Source: an uncultured Clostridia bacterium (GTDB taxonomy: Bacteria; Bacillota; Clostridia; TANB77; CAG-508). From it: 21,427 nt of DNA. A program made the translations under genes and the position numbers. Shown here piece after piece: positions 1 through 7,355 of this stretch; position 1 is the first letter of the stretch, and each line of letters opens with the position of its first letter. The notes beneath the pieces were generated by a model, which saw nothing but the letters and a program-made list of their open reading frames with translations, was not told the origin of the DNA and made no database searches. The DNA is taken from contig CALXNI010000038.1 of NCBI GenBank assembly GCA_944389715.1, forward strand, positions 1 to 21,427, read 5' to 3'.

Positions 1-231
1 GTCGCACCCCTGGGCGACCCTTAAATATTGATATGCGGGTCGCCGTGGGCGGCGACCCCTACAACGTTTGCAATTATTTTGTTTCGGGCGGACACAAGGC
101 CCGCCCCCTACAACATTTGCAATAAATTTGATATGTTTTTACGGGCGATTAAAATCGCCCCTACAACGTCTGCAATTAATTCCTAATCTCCAATCTCTAA
201 CCTCTAATCTCTAAACAACAAATTACAATTT
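1..231. repeat. Repeat element E1 (class A, left end cut off by the window)
   Basis: Intergenic GC-rich repeat made of successive small dyads: GGGTCGC...GCGACCC, then CGGGCGG...CCGCCC, then GGGCGAT...ATCGCCC. Each module ends in CCCTACAAC followed by TTTGCAAT or TCTGCAAT. A pyrimidine-rich tail (ctaatctc/cctctaatc) follows, and the element closes with the 13-bp terminus CAAATTACAATTT at 219-231. The same modules recur in E2, E3, E5 and E8. No coding potential seen. The left terminus lies outside the window. Confidence 0.85.
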
Positions 232-274
232 TTCTTCTTTAATTAATGTATATGAACTTTTTACTTAAAAAGAC

Positions 275-303
275 TTGTTTTTTTAAGCTTTTTATAGGAT
301 AAT
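275..303 (+). promoter_or_regulatory. Predicted sigma-70 promoter of the coupling-protein gene
   Basis: TTGTTT (275-280), 17-nt spacer, GATAAT (298-303). Transcription would start near 310, downstream of the ATG at 308, which favours the GTG at 341 as the real start codon. Confidence 0.45.
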
Positions 304-340
304 ATATATGTATGAATATGTATTAATTGGGGGATTAAAT

Positions 341-2668
341 GTGAAATATATAGATAAATTTTTAAAACTACTAAAAACTGATAGAAATACATTCTTTACA
401 TATGTTTTAACGTTATTTACAGCTTATATAATAGTTGATAGAGTTGTTGAATTATTAATTTTGTTTTTTACTGGTATGTCAGTTTCCTATTGGGGACCTA
501 TAAAATATACTTTAGCAATGGCTTGTCCAATTTTTGCTTTTTTGTTTTCTTATCCATCAAAGCTCTGCAAAACAAATCAAAATAAAAAATCGTTTTTTTG
601 TGCCTACTGTATCTGTTTATATGTTATAGGAATATCGGCAGTTGTACAATGGATTAACCATTTTGCTTGGATAGGAATTTTATCACTTCCAAATTATGAA
701 GTAATAATTACAGAGTTTTCTGATTTAATAATAAATGCTTTTACTGCGGTTTCAGTATATATACCACTTATAACTTTCTACAAATTAATACTTTGGTTAA
801 ATAGAACAGTTAATGACCCAATATTCCCAAACAATTATGTAGAATCTATTGAAGATTTTCAAGGCATAGATATATCAGCACCTGATGGAACAACAGGTCC
901 TTATAGTTTGGAAATAGAAATCTGCAAAGATAGAGATTCTGGAAAATCTGTAAAAATACTTGAAAATAGAAGATTTCAACCAACTATTGTGATAGGTCCT
1001 TCTGGCACTGGTAAAACATCAATGATAATGGAACCTATGATTGCAAGAGATATAGAGAAAAAATACTTTTTTAGAGAAGTTTCAAAAGAAATGGGTTATA
1101 CTGCATTAAAAACAAATATAGCTTATTTAAATAAGCCATATGATAATCAGTATTTAAATAAAAACTTTAATTTAAATATGCTTACACCTGTTGAGGGAAA
1201 AGAAACTGTATATAAAGCATATATGAACAAAATGATTTCTGAAATTACTCCTAATGGAGAAATTATATATAAAAATTTTGGTATAACAGTAGTCACTCCT
1301 GATGCAGACCATATAGATAAAGTAAAAGAAGTTGCAAAATGCTTTGACATTCCAGTTATAGAAATAGATCCAACAAAACCAGACTCAATTGGTCTTAATC
1401 CGTTTATAATTGGAGATCCTGCATTATGTGGTTTAATTATATCGTTAGTAATTAGGGGATTATTTTCACCAGGACTTGCAACAGCAGAGCTTGCATATTC
1501 AGAAGATGTTGCAACACAAGCTACTCAAAATTTGGTAATGTTATTAAAAGTAATGTATCCTAAAATGCATGATGGCTTAATGCCTAACTTAGAGGACTTA
1601 TTAAAATGTTTTAACGATTTTGATATGGTTCAAGAAATGTGTGAAGAGCTAAAAAAAGATGAAGATCTTTCTAAAACATATGAATTACAATTAGATTATT
1701 TTAAACAAAACTTTTATAAAGATTCTATTGGAAGACAAGATATGCACAAGCATATACATTTTGCCTCTTCAACATTAGATATACTTTTAAGAGCTGCACA
1801 GGCTAGAAATATTATATGCAATAGATTTAATAACATGGACTTTAATGATGTAATAAATAATGGAAAAATTGTTTTGCTTTCTACAAGGCCATATGAAATA
1901 GGAGGAACAGCACATAAGGGATTTGGAAAATTCTTTTTAAATCTTATGATGTGTTCTGTTGAAAATAATAGAGCAAAAGTAAAAAATAGACTTCCTCACT
2001 TTTTGTATGTAGATGACTTTGATCAGTATTCTCCTTGTGACTTTACAGATATGTATACAATATATCGTAAATTCAAGATAGGTACTATATTTGCATCACA
2101 AAATTTATCACTTATGGGAGGAATATCAGATCCTGCTATACAAACATTGCTTTCAAATGCAACAACTAAAATAACATTTGGTAATAATACACCTGAAGAA
2201 ATGGATTGGTGGATGCAAGAATTTGGTAAAAGAAAAGAATGGAATGTTAGTCCAAGTTATGATAAAACTGAAGGAGAATATTCTGATAAGCTAGGTAGTC
2301 CAAAATGGGCTTGGGAAGATCACATGAAGGTTGGTAAAATCCAAGGACTTAAATTTAAAAATATTATTTATAAGGTAAAAGCTAAAAATGGAAAAAATGT
2401 TGTTGGGTTTGGTATTGTAGACTTTTTGGAAAGTAAATACAAAACTCCTCATAAATCTAAAAATTATAATTTTAGTAAATATGTTACTGCAGTAACTGAT
2501 GATAAAAAAGAGGAGAAAATAAAATGGAAACCTAATAAAGTAACATTTTCTAAAGATGAAAGAGGAGATATAGATCCTGTTCAAACAGATACAACAGATA
2601 GTTCATATTTCTTTGATAATGAAGATGCGATTAGCTTTAATTTAGGAAATAGCAATAATAATAAGTAA
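341..2668 (+). CDS. TraG/VirD4-like type IV coupling ATPase
   Basis: Predicted membrane-anchored P-loop ATPase of the VirD4/TraG coupling-protein type, which in conjugation feeds DNA to a type IV secretion channel. The first ~155 residues hold several hydrophobic segments. A Walker A motif GPSGTGKT follows at about residues 219-226, and a Walker B-like LYVDDFDQY near 555-563. After that comes the TraD/TraG-type stretch with GTIFASQNLSLM (sensor-like Gln). The C-terminus is polar and Asn-rich. Length of 775 residues is normal for the family. I chose GTG at 341 because GGGGGA lies 6 nt upstream and the likely promoter overlaps the earlier ATG at 308. No relaxase or other transfer gene is visible; the convergent neighbour is a winged-helix protein of a type often found on plasmids. 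It may be an orphan or the edge of an integrated element. Confidence 0.75.
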   Translation: MKYIDKFLKLLKTDRNTFFTYVLTLFTAYIIVDRVVELLILFFTGMSVSYWGPIKYTLAMACPIFAFLFSYPSKLCKTNQNKKSFFCAYCICLYVIGISAVVQWINHFAWIGILSLPNYEVIITEFSDLIINAFTAVSVYIPLITFYKLILWLNRTVNDPIFPNNYVESIEDFQGIDISAPDGTTGPYSLEIEICKDRDSGKSVKILENRRFQPTIVIGPSGTGKTSMIMEPMIARDIEKKYFFREVSKEMGYTALKTNIAYLNKPYDNQYLNKNFNLNMLTPVEGKETVYKAYMNKMISEITPNGEIIYKNFGITVVTPDADHIDKVKEVAKCFDIPVIEIDPTKPDSIGLNPFIIGDPALCGLIISLVIRGLFSPGLATAELAYSEDVATQATQNLVMLLKVMYPKMHDGLMPNLEDLLKCFNDFDMVQEMCEELKKDEDLSKTYELQLDYFKQNFYKDSIGRQDMHKHIHFASSTLDILLRAAQARNIICNRFNNMDFNDVINNGKIVLLSTRPYEIGGTAHKGFGKFFLNLMMCSVENNRAKVKNRLPHFLYVDDFDQYSPCDFTDMYTIYRKFKIGTIFASQNLSLMGGISDPAIQTLLSNATTKITFGNNTPEEMDWWMQEFGKRKEWNVSPSYDKTEGEYSDKLGSPKWAWEDHMKVGKIQGLKFKNIIYKVKAKNGKNVVGFGIVDFLESKYKTPHKSKNYNFSKYVTAVTDDKKEEKIKWKPNKVTFSKDERGDIDPVQTDTTDSSYFFDNEDAISFNLGNSNNNK

Positions 2669-2683
2669 ACTGGATATTAACTT

Positions 2684-2725
2684 AAAAAAAGATTATAACT
2701 ATTTTAACAAGTTATAATCTTTTTT
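2684..2725. terminator. Bidirectional intrinsic terminator
   Basis: Perfect stem GATTATAACT / AGTTATAATC (2691-2700 and 2710-2719), flanked by a run of A on the left and a run of T on the right. It lies between two convergent genes and can end transcription on both strands. Confidence 0.85.
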
Positions 2726-2727
2726 GA

Positions 2728-3663
2728 TTATCCTAATATCTTTAAATTAACTTCTTCCATTTTATATTTACCTGTTGCTTCGTCTATTTTAAATTCAACT
2801 AATGATTTATCTAATGAATCAGCATTTTGTCTTAAATCTGTTGTAAATAATAGTTTTATATTTGGTAATTCAAGCTTATTTGTTACAATAATCTTTAAAA
2901 CTTCCACCATGTGCTTATTATCTTCACATACTAATACTAATTGTGGCTTTATTTCAAACCCTGAATCAAATTGTACAAAATTTTCGTAAAAATCTACATA
3001 GTATTTCATTCTATCAATAAGTTTAGTTTCCCACTCTTCTTCTCTTCTTACTGCTTCAAAAATTAAATTAATTGATTTATTATTTTTTGTTAATTTTATT
3101 CCTGCATGACATTTAAACACTTTTCCTAACTTTTTAGCAGTAAGCTGTGGTTTTACAGTAAAACTATCAAAAGCTTTTACTTTTCTTAAATATGCTATAA
3201 TTACTTGATTTCCTGCTAAACGTTTTTTTATCATTCCTACAGTTTTTGTATTATCTGTAGGTTGCCATTTGCATTCAATTCCTCTCGAATTAAGTAAATA
3301 TTTTCCCATTTTTTCTAAACAGTAAACTCTATAAATACATTTACCCTCTTCTCCAGTAAAGTAATATCTTGTTAAAATTTTAGATTTTACTAATTGCTCG
3401 AGTTTATTATTTAATTTATCTTGGGATTTTATATCTTCCCCTTTATTTAATAATATTTGATACATTTGCCTAGAAGTTATAAACTCAAATTGATTTACTA
3501 ATTCCATTATTTTAAAATGGATATCTGATATATGTCCTATATTTATTTTGTGTATAATCTGATTCATAGAAACATATCCGTCTTTTCCATCAAAAACTTT
3601 TATTTCTCCTTCTCTTACCGCAAATGGTGATACTTCAGTTTTTATTTCGTTATCTTCTACCAT
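2728..3663 (-). CDS. Winged-helix protein resembling the replication-relaxation (Replic_Relax) family
   Basis: 311-residue soluble protein. Residues ~45-110 (ISDIHFKIMELVNQFEFITS and the following SRQMYQIL) look like the N-terminal winged helix of Replic_Relax-type plasmid proteins. The C-terminal half has a strand-rich segment with LIFEAVRREEEWETKLIDR and a later QLVLVCEDNKH, reminiscent of the nuclease-like fold of that family; I cannot confirm catalytic residues. A strong SD (AAAGGAGGG) precedes the ATG by 11 nt. It lies 86 bp downstream of the S1-domain gene on the same strand and is convergent with the coupling ATPase, a pairing that suggests a mobile-element origin. The function is inferred from resemblance only; it could also be a plain transcription regulator. 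Confidence 0.5.
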   Translation of the reverse strand: MVEDNEIKTEVSPFAVREGEIKVFDGKDGYVSMNQIIHKINIGHISDIHFKIMELVNQFEFITSRQMYQILLNKGEDIKSQDKLNNKLEQLVKSKILTRYYFTGEEGKCIYRVYCLEKMGKYLLNSRGIECKWQPTDNTKTVGMIKKRLAGNQVIIAYLRKVKAFDSFTVKPQLTAKKLGKVFKCHAGIKLTKNNKSINLIFEAVRREEEWETKLIDRMKYYVDFYENFVQFDSGFEIKPQLVLVCEDNKHMVEVLKIIVTNKLELPNIKLLFTTDLRQNADSLDKSLVEFKIDEATGKYKMEEVNLKILG

Positions 3664-3749
3664 AATTATGGTATCCCTCCTTTAATTCTAAAGTATGGTG
3701 ACACAGATTACTCTTTGTATTTCTATACGGAGAAGCTATGTACACCGTG

Positions 3750-4580
3750 TTATTTAATATATGGTTTCTTGCTATCTATAATTAATAATTTAACTTTTTT
3801 CTTTTCTGGAATAATTCTTTTTATATATACTTCTAAATTACTTCCATATTCAATATTTTCTTTATAGTCAGCAAGTCCTATTAAATTAGGCTTTAGTTCA
3901 ACAAATATTCCATTTTTTCTTTTTTCGGTTTCTCTTGCTATTCCTGTAACAGTCATTCCTTCTTTAAAATCTTTTATATTGTCTTCCCAAGTTCCATACA
4001 TCTCTTTGTAACTTAAAATTACTCTATTTGTTTTTCTATCTATTGATTTTATCACAATTTTTATTTTTTGTCCAATTTTAAATCTTTCGTAAGGAGATTT
4101 TATTCTTGCAACAGATATATCTTCTATATGTACTAGCCCTACAATACCTCCACCTATCTCTACAAATGCCCCATATGGCCTAATGTTTTTTACAATTCCA
4201 TATACTATCATTCCTTCTTTTAAATCATTTTTCATCCATTTGATAGCTTCTTTTCCTACTGCCTTTCTAGATAGTATTACAGTATCTTTTTTACTAATAT
4301 CTTTTACTTTAAACTGAACAAATTTATTTATTTTACTTGTACATATATTGGGTTTTGGAAACCCTGTTTCGTCTACATTTAATGCTTCTATTTCTTCTCT
4401 TGGTATAATACCAGTTAAATTGTTCCCTAAATCTAAATATAAATTATAGTTGCTATCGCATCTGGTTACCTTTGCCTGCATAATATTTCCATTTATAGCA
4501 GCTAAATTTAATTCTTGCATAGAAAATGCTCTATTTACATCATTCCATCCCTCTGGAATAAATTTTTGATTATATTCCAT
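3750..4580 (-). CDS. S1 RNA-binding domain protein
   Basis: 276 residues with S1-type OB folds. The clearest is at ~122-195 (EGMIVYGIVKNIRPYGAFVE, then GLVHIEDIS and VILSYKEMYG). A degenerate one precedes it at ~33-105 (VTRCDSNYNLYLDLGNNLTG) and a third follows at ~205-268 (EGMTVTGIARE, then LIGLADYKENI). S1 repeats bind single-stranded RNA. The protein is shorter than ribosomal protein S1 and belongs with the two-to-three-repeat 'S1-like' proteins common in Clostridia. SD AAGGAG lies about 10 nt before the ATG. A promoter is predicted upstream. Not a known named gene. Confidence 0.8.
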   Translation of the reverse strand: MEYNQKFIPEGWNDVNRAFSMQELNLAAINGNIMQAKVTRCDSNYNLYLDLGNNLTGIIPREEIEALNVDETGFPKPNICTSKINKFVQFKVKDISKKDTVILSRKAVGKEAIKWMKNDLKEGMIVYGIVKNIRPYGAFVEIGGGIVGLVHIEDISVARIKSPYERFKIGQKIKIVIKSIDRKTNRVILSYKEMYGTWEDNIKDFKEGMTVTGIARETEKRKNGIFVELKPNLIGLADYKENIEYGSNLEVYIKRIIPEKKKVKLLIIDSKKPYIK

Positions 4581-4613
4581 ATAACATTTTCTCCTTTTCT
4601 TTTGTATATATTA

Positions 4614-4642
4614 ATTTTATATATAATTTATCTTTTTGTAAA
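4614..4642 (-). promoter_or_regulatory. Predicted promoter of the S1-domain gene
   Basis: On the minus strand: TTTACA (4642-4637), 17-nt spacer, TAAAAT (4619-4614), about 35 nt before the ATG. The surroundings are very AT-rich, so this is a moderate call. Confidence 0.4.
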
Positions 4643-4668
4643 TATATTATATTTAAATTCTTGAAGAT

Positions 4669-4872
4669 AAATTGTAATTTGTGTGGGTAAATTTATTTTA
4701 AAATCTGTAGGGGTCGCACCCCTGGGCGACCCTTAAATATGCGGGTCGCCGTGGGCGGCGACCCCTACAACATTTGCAATAAATTTGCTGTTTGCGGACG
4801 GGTGTGGAACCCCGCCCCTACAGCCAAATACCAAATTCCAAAAACAAAATACAATTTTACAAATTACAATTT
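4669..4872. repeat. Repeat element E2 (class A)
   Basis: Bounded by AAATTGTAATTTG (4669-4681) and CAAATTACAATTT (4860-4872). The interior carries GTAGGGGTCG...CGACCCCTAC dyads (from 4708), a second module ACGGGTGTGGAACCCCGCCC, and an AT-rich tail. The right terminus overlaps the last two bases of the rluB-like gene's stop codon. It separates the S1-domain gene from the rluB-like gene. No coding capacity is recognised. Confidence 0.85.
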
Positions 4873-5599
4873 ATATTCCAGATTTTAATTGCGCTACTTC
4901 TTTTTTGCTTAAATATCTCCATTCTCCTATTTTTAAATCTTTTACTGTAATGTTTCCAATTTTGCTTCTATGAAGACTTATTACTTTTTTATTTATTGCC
5001 TCACACATTTTTCTAATTTGTCTATTTTTTCCCTCATGAATTGTAATTTGAAATCTACTTACATTTTTTTCTTCATCTATTTTAAGTATTTTTACATCTG
5101 CTTTACTTGTTATAAATCCTCCTATATCAACACCATTTTGTAATTTTTGTATATCCTCTTTCTCTAATCTTCCTATTACTGTTACATTATAGGTTTTACT
5201 AATTTCATGTTTTGGATGCGTTATTTTATATACAAAATCTCCATCATTGCTTAAAATTATTGCTCCTGATGTATACATATCAAGCCTTCCTACTGGTACT
5301 AGCCTTTTATTTTTTATATTTACTAAATCAAGTACCGTTTTTCTATTAAATTGATCTTTTACTGTGGTAACATAGTCTATAGGTTTATTTAATAAGATAT
5401 ATGTATATTCTTTTTTTTCATTTACAATCTCTTTTCCATTATATTCTACTTTATCTACATTTGGTTTTATTTTTGTTCCCAGTTCTGCAACTTTCCCATT
5501 TACTTTTACTTTTCCTTGCACTATAAACTCTTCGCACTTTCTTCTTGATGCAATACCATTCTCTGCTAAAAATTTTTGAAGTCTTATTTCTTCTTCCAT
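4871..5599 (-). CDS. rluB: rRNA pseudouridine synthase, RsuA/RluB family
   Basis: Predicted to isomerise a uridine of rRNA (23S for RluB, 16S for RsuA). An N-terminal S4 RNA-binding domain (RLQKFLAENGIASRRKCEEF, ~4-60) precedes the catalytic domain, which has the family motif VGRLDMYTSGAIILSNDGD; the Asp in GRLD is the catalytic residue. The C-terminal motif RQIRKMCEAI is also present. Start: an in-frame ATG lies 5 codons upstream at 5614, but AAAGGA sits right before the ATG at 5599, giving 242 residues. The ORF ends SGI* and its TAA partly lies in the E2 terminus. RluB and RsuA are hard to separate from sequence alone; the symbol is my best guess. Confidence 0.85.
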   Translation of the reverse strand: MEEEIRLQKFLAENGIASRRKCEEFIVQGKVKVNGKVAELGTKIKPNVDKVEYNGKEIVNEKKEYTYILLNKPIDYVTTVKDQFNRKTVLDLVNIKNKRLVPVGRLDMYTSGAIILSNDGDFVYKITHPKHEISKTYNVTVIGRLEKEDIQKLQNGVDIGGFITSKADVKILKIDEEKNVSRFQITIHEGKNRQIRKMCEAINKKVISLHRSKIGNITVKDLKIGEWRYLSKKEVAQLKSGI

Positions 5600-5616
5600 A
5601 ATATTTCCTTTCATAT

Positions 5617-5834
5617 AAATTGTAATTTGTATTATTAAATTTATTTTAAAATCTGTAGGGGTCGCACCCCTGGGCGACCCTTAAATATTGATATGCGGGT
5701 CGCCGTGGGCGGCGCCCCCTACAACATTTGCAATTATTTTGTTTTTTTCGGGCGGGTGTGGAACCCCGCCCCTACATTTTAAATTCTAATCTCCAACCTC
5801 TAACCTCTAGTCTATACTCAACAAATTACAATTT
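5617..5834. repeat. Repeat element E3 (class A)
   Basis: Bounded by AAATTGTAATTTG (5617-5629) and CAAATTACAATTT (5822-5834). After the left end comes TATTATTAAATTTATTTT, then GTAGGGGTCGCACCCC, the same order as in E8. A second module GGGCGGGTGTGGAACCCCGC and the ctaatctcc/aacctctaacc tail follow. The right terminus lies inside the 3' end of rluD and supplies its last codon and stop (TTG TAA). The left end lies 17 nt upstream of the rluB start. Confidence 0.88.
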
Positions 5835-6734
5835 ATCTAATTCTTTTAATACGTTTTCAAAATATTCTGGTAATGGGGCTTCAAATTTCACCTTTTTTTT
5901 TGTTGTAGGGTGTATAAATTCTAAACTACTTGCATGTAACATCTGACCTGTAACATTAAAAGGATTTTTTCCATTTGAATATACTGTATCCCCTACTATT
6001 GGATGTCCTATTTCAGACATGTGTACTCTTATTTGATGTGTTCTTCCAGTTTTAATTTTTACCTCTATATATGTAAAATCTTTATACCTTTTTATAACAT
6101 TAAATTCTGTTATAGCTTCTTTTCCTTTTTTATCTACTGCCATTTTTTTTCTATCTTTGGAACTTCTTCCTATTGGCATATTTATAATTGCACTATTTTC
6201 TTTTATTACACCTCTTACTAAAGCAAGATATACTTTTTTTACTTCTCTATTTTTTATCTGATTACTTATATCTATATGAGTCTTGTCATTTTTTGCAATT
6301 ATTACAAGTCCAGAAGTATCCTTATCAATTCTATGGACTATTCCTGGCCTTATTTTTCCTCCTATCCCAGATAGACTGTCTTTACATTTTTCCATAACTG
6401 CATTTACTAATGTTCCATCAGGGTTACCATTTCCTGGATGCACTACAATACCTTTTTCCTTATTTATAATTAATAAATCCTTATCTTCATATATAATATC
6501 TAAAGGCATTTTTTGTGGTAATATATCTATTTCTTGTGGCTTTTCCTTATTTATTGTTATTATATCTCCCTCAATTACTTTATACGAAGTTCGTACTTTT
6601 TTTTGATTAACTAAGATATTTCCTTCTTCTATCATTCTTTGAATAGCAGTTCTTGATATATCTTCTTCTATTGAATTTACTATTTTATCTAATCTAATTC
6701 CTTGTTCGCTTTTATTTATATTATATTCTTTCAT
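5826..6734 (-). CDS. rluD: 23S rRNA pseudouridine synthase, RluD family
   Basis: 302 residues, the normal length for RluD/YlyB proteins. An S4 domain (~13-60: IRLDKIVNSIEEDISRTAIQ) precedes the catalytic core with the motif VHRIDKDTSGLVIIAKND, in which the Asp of HRIDKDTSG is the catalytic residue. Later come KVYLALVRG and the conserved GRTHQIRVHM. It converts uridines of 23S rRNA to pseudouridine. SD AGGAG sits 5-6 nt before the ATG. It follows lspA, the usual lspA-rluD order in Firmicutes, but element E4 lies between them. The final Leu and TAA come from the E3 terminus. The exact rRNA target is not decided by the sequence. Confidence 0.9.
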   Translation of the reverse strand: MKEYNINKSEQGIRLDKIVNSIEEDISRTAIQRMIEEGNILVNQKKVRTSYKVIEGDIITINKEKPQEIDILPQKMPLDIIYEDKDLLIINKEKGIVVHPGNGNPDGTLVNAVMEKCKDSLSGIGGKIRPGIVHRIDKDTSGLVIIAKNDKTHIDISNQIKNREVKKVYLALVRGVIKENSAIINMPIGRSSKDRKKMAVDKKGKEAITEFNVIKRYKDFTYIEVKIKTGRTHQIRVHMSEIGHPIVGDTVYSNGKNPFNVTGQMLHASSLEFIHPTTKKKVKFEAPLPEYFENVLKELDKL

Positions 6735-6747
6735 TTATTTCTCCTGT

Positions 6748-6859
6748 AAATTGTAATTTAGCGGTGAGAGGTGAGATTTTAGGGACAGTCTTCGCAGGCT
6801 TTGCCCTAATTTCACACTTCCCACATCCCACTTCTCACTTCTCATTCAAATTACAATTT
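6748..6859. repeat. Repeat element E4 (class C)
   Basis: The same termini, AAATTGTAATTT (6748-6759) and CAAATTACAATTT (6847-6859), enclose a different, ~87-bp interior: GCGGTGAGAGGTGAGATTTT, AGGGACAGTC...GCCCT, then pyrimidine-rich CACTTCCCAC/CCCACTTCTCAC that partly pairs with the left arm. It sits within the lspA-rluD operon. The right terminus encodes the last residue and stop of lspA. Confidence 0.75.
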
Positions 6860-7328
6860 TTTTCTCTCTTTTATTACATTAATTATTAATTGTATTACAA
6901 TAATTGCACAACCTATTGTTACGCATACATCTGCTATATTAAATACTGGATATTTAAATAATGGATTTATATCTATATAATCTATTACATATCCTCTAAA
7001 AATTCTATCTATAAGATTTCCTAGCCCTCCTGCTATAATTAGACACATAGAAGTTAATGTACCGAAAATTTATTTCATTTGCTTTTGAAATTATAAATTT
7101 AGCAAGTAATGTAATTACAATAATATTAACTATAATAAACATTATTGTACTATTACTTCCTATTCCAAAAGCTCCTCCAGTGTTTTCTACATATGTTAAA
7201 TTTAATAAATTGTCAAATATTATTATGCTAGATTTGTAGAGCTTGTCTATTACAAATATTTTTACTAATTGATCCACAAATATCGTTATTAGAATTATTG
7301 ATATTGCTATTAATATTCTTTTATTAAT
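6851..7328 (-). CDS. lspA: Lipoprotein signal peptidase II, split by a +1 shift at a CGG codon
   Basis: Aspartic protease of the membrane that removes prolipoprotein signal peptides. The N-terminal part (IFVDQLVKIFVID, then LTYVENTGGAFGIG) and the C-terminal part (AGGLGNLIDRIFRGYVIDYI, then FNIADVCVTIG) are both clear. The two family Asp residues, in NLIDR and NIAD, are both present in the second part. They are in different frames: the frame of the first part reaches CGG at 7064-7062, and skipping its C gives ...EINFGTLTSMCLIIAGG. A TAA three codons before the Gly codon in the second frame shows the shift occurs at or just before CGG. The total is about 158 residues from the ATT at 7328, normal for LspA. 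No ATG, GTG or TTG lies in frame before the conserved N-terminal segment, so the start is uncertain. It lies downstream of the GT-C-like gene; the stop (TTG TAA) lies in E4. Confidence 0.85.
7062..7064 (-). other. In-frame CGG, +1 frameshift site in lspA
   Basis: Frame-0 reading is AAT TTT CGG TAC; the family-consistent reading is AAT TTT (C) GGT ACA. The following quadruplet is CGGT. See the finding on CGG. Confidence 0.8.
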
Positions 7329-7355
7329 TTTTAATTTTACTTTTATTTTACAAAC

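Noticed and set aside
308..340. ATG at 308 as start of the coupling ATPase
   Set aside because: It overlaps the predicted transcription start; the GTG at 341 has a better-placed ribosome site. AGGA before 308 keeps it possible.
4700..4830. CRISPR array or rho-independent terminators in the GC-rich dyads
   Set aside because: There are no regular spacers or constant repeat length, and the dyads are not followed by T-runs.
4785..4973. Short ORFs inside the repeat elements (for example 4785-4973, 5728-5946, 9040-9282)
   Set aside because: They arise from the repeats and run into the antisense of real genes; no ribosome site or protein-like sequence.
7065..7068. Extra base in the A4 run as the cause of the lspA shift
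   Set aside because: Removing one T from TTTT gives the same protein (TTC GGT instead of TTT GGT), so it cannot be excluded on lspA alone. The common CGG pattern makes the C the simpler explanation.
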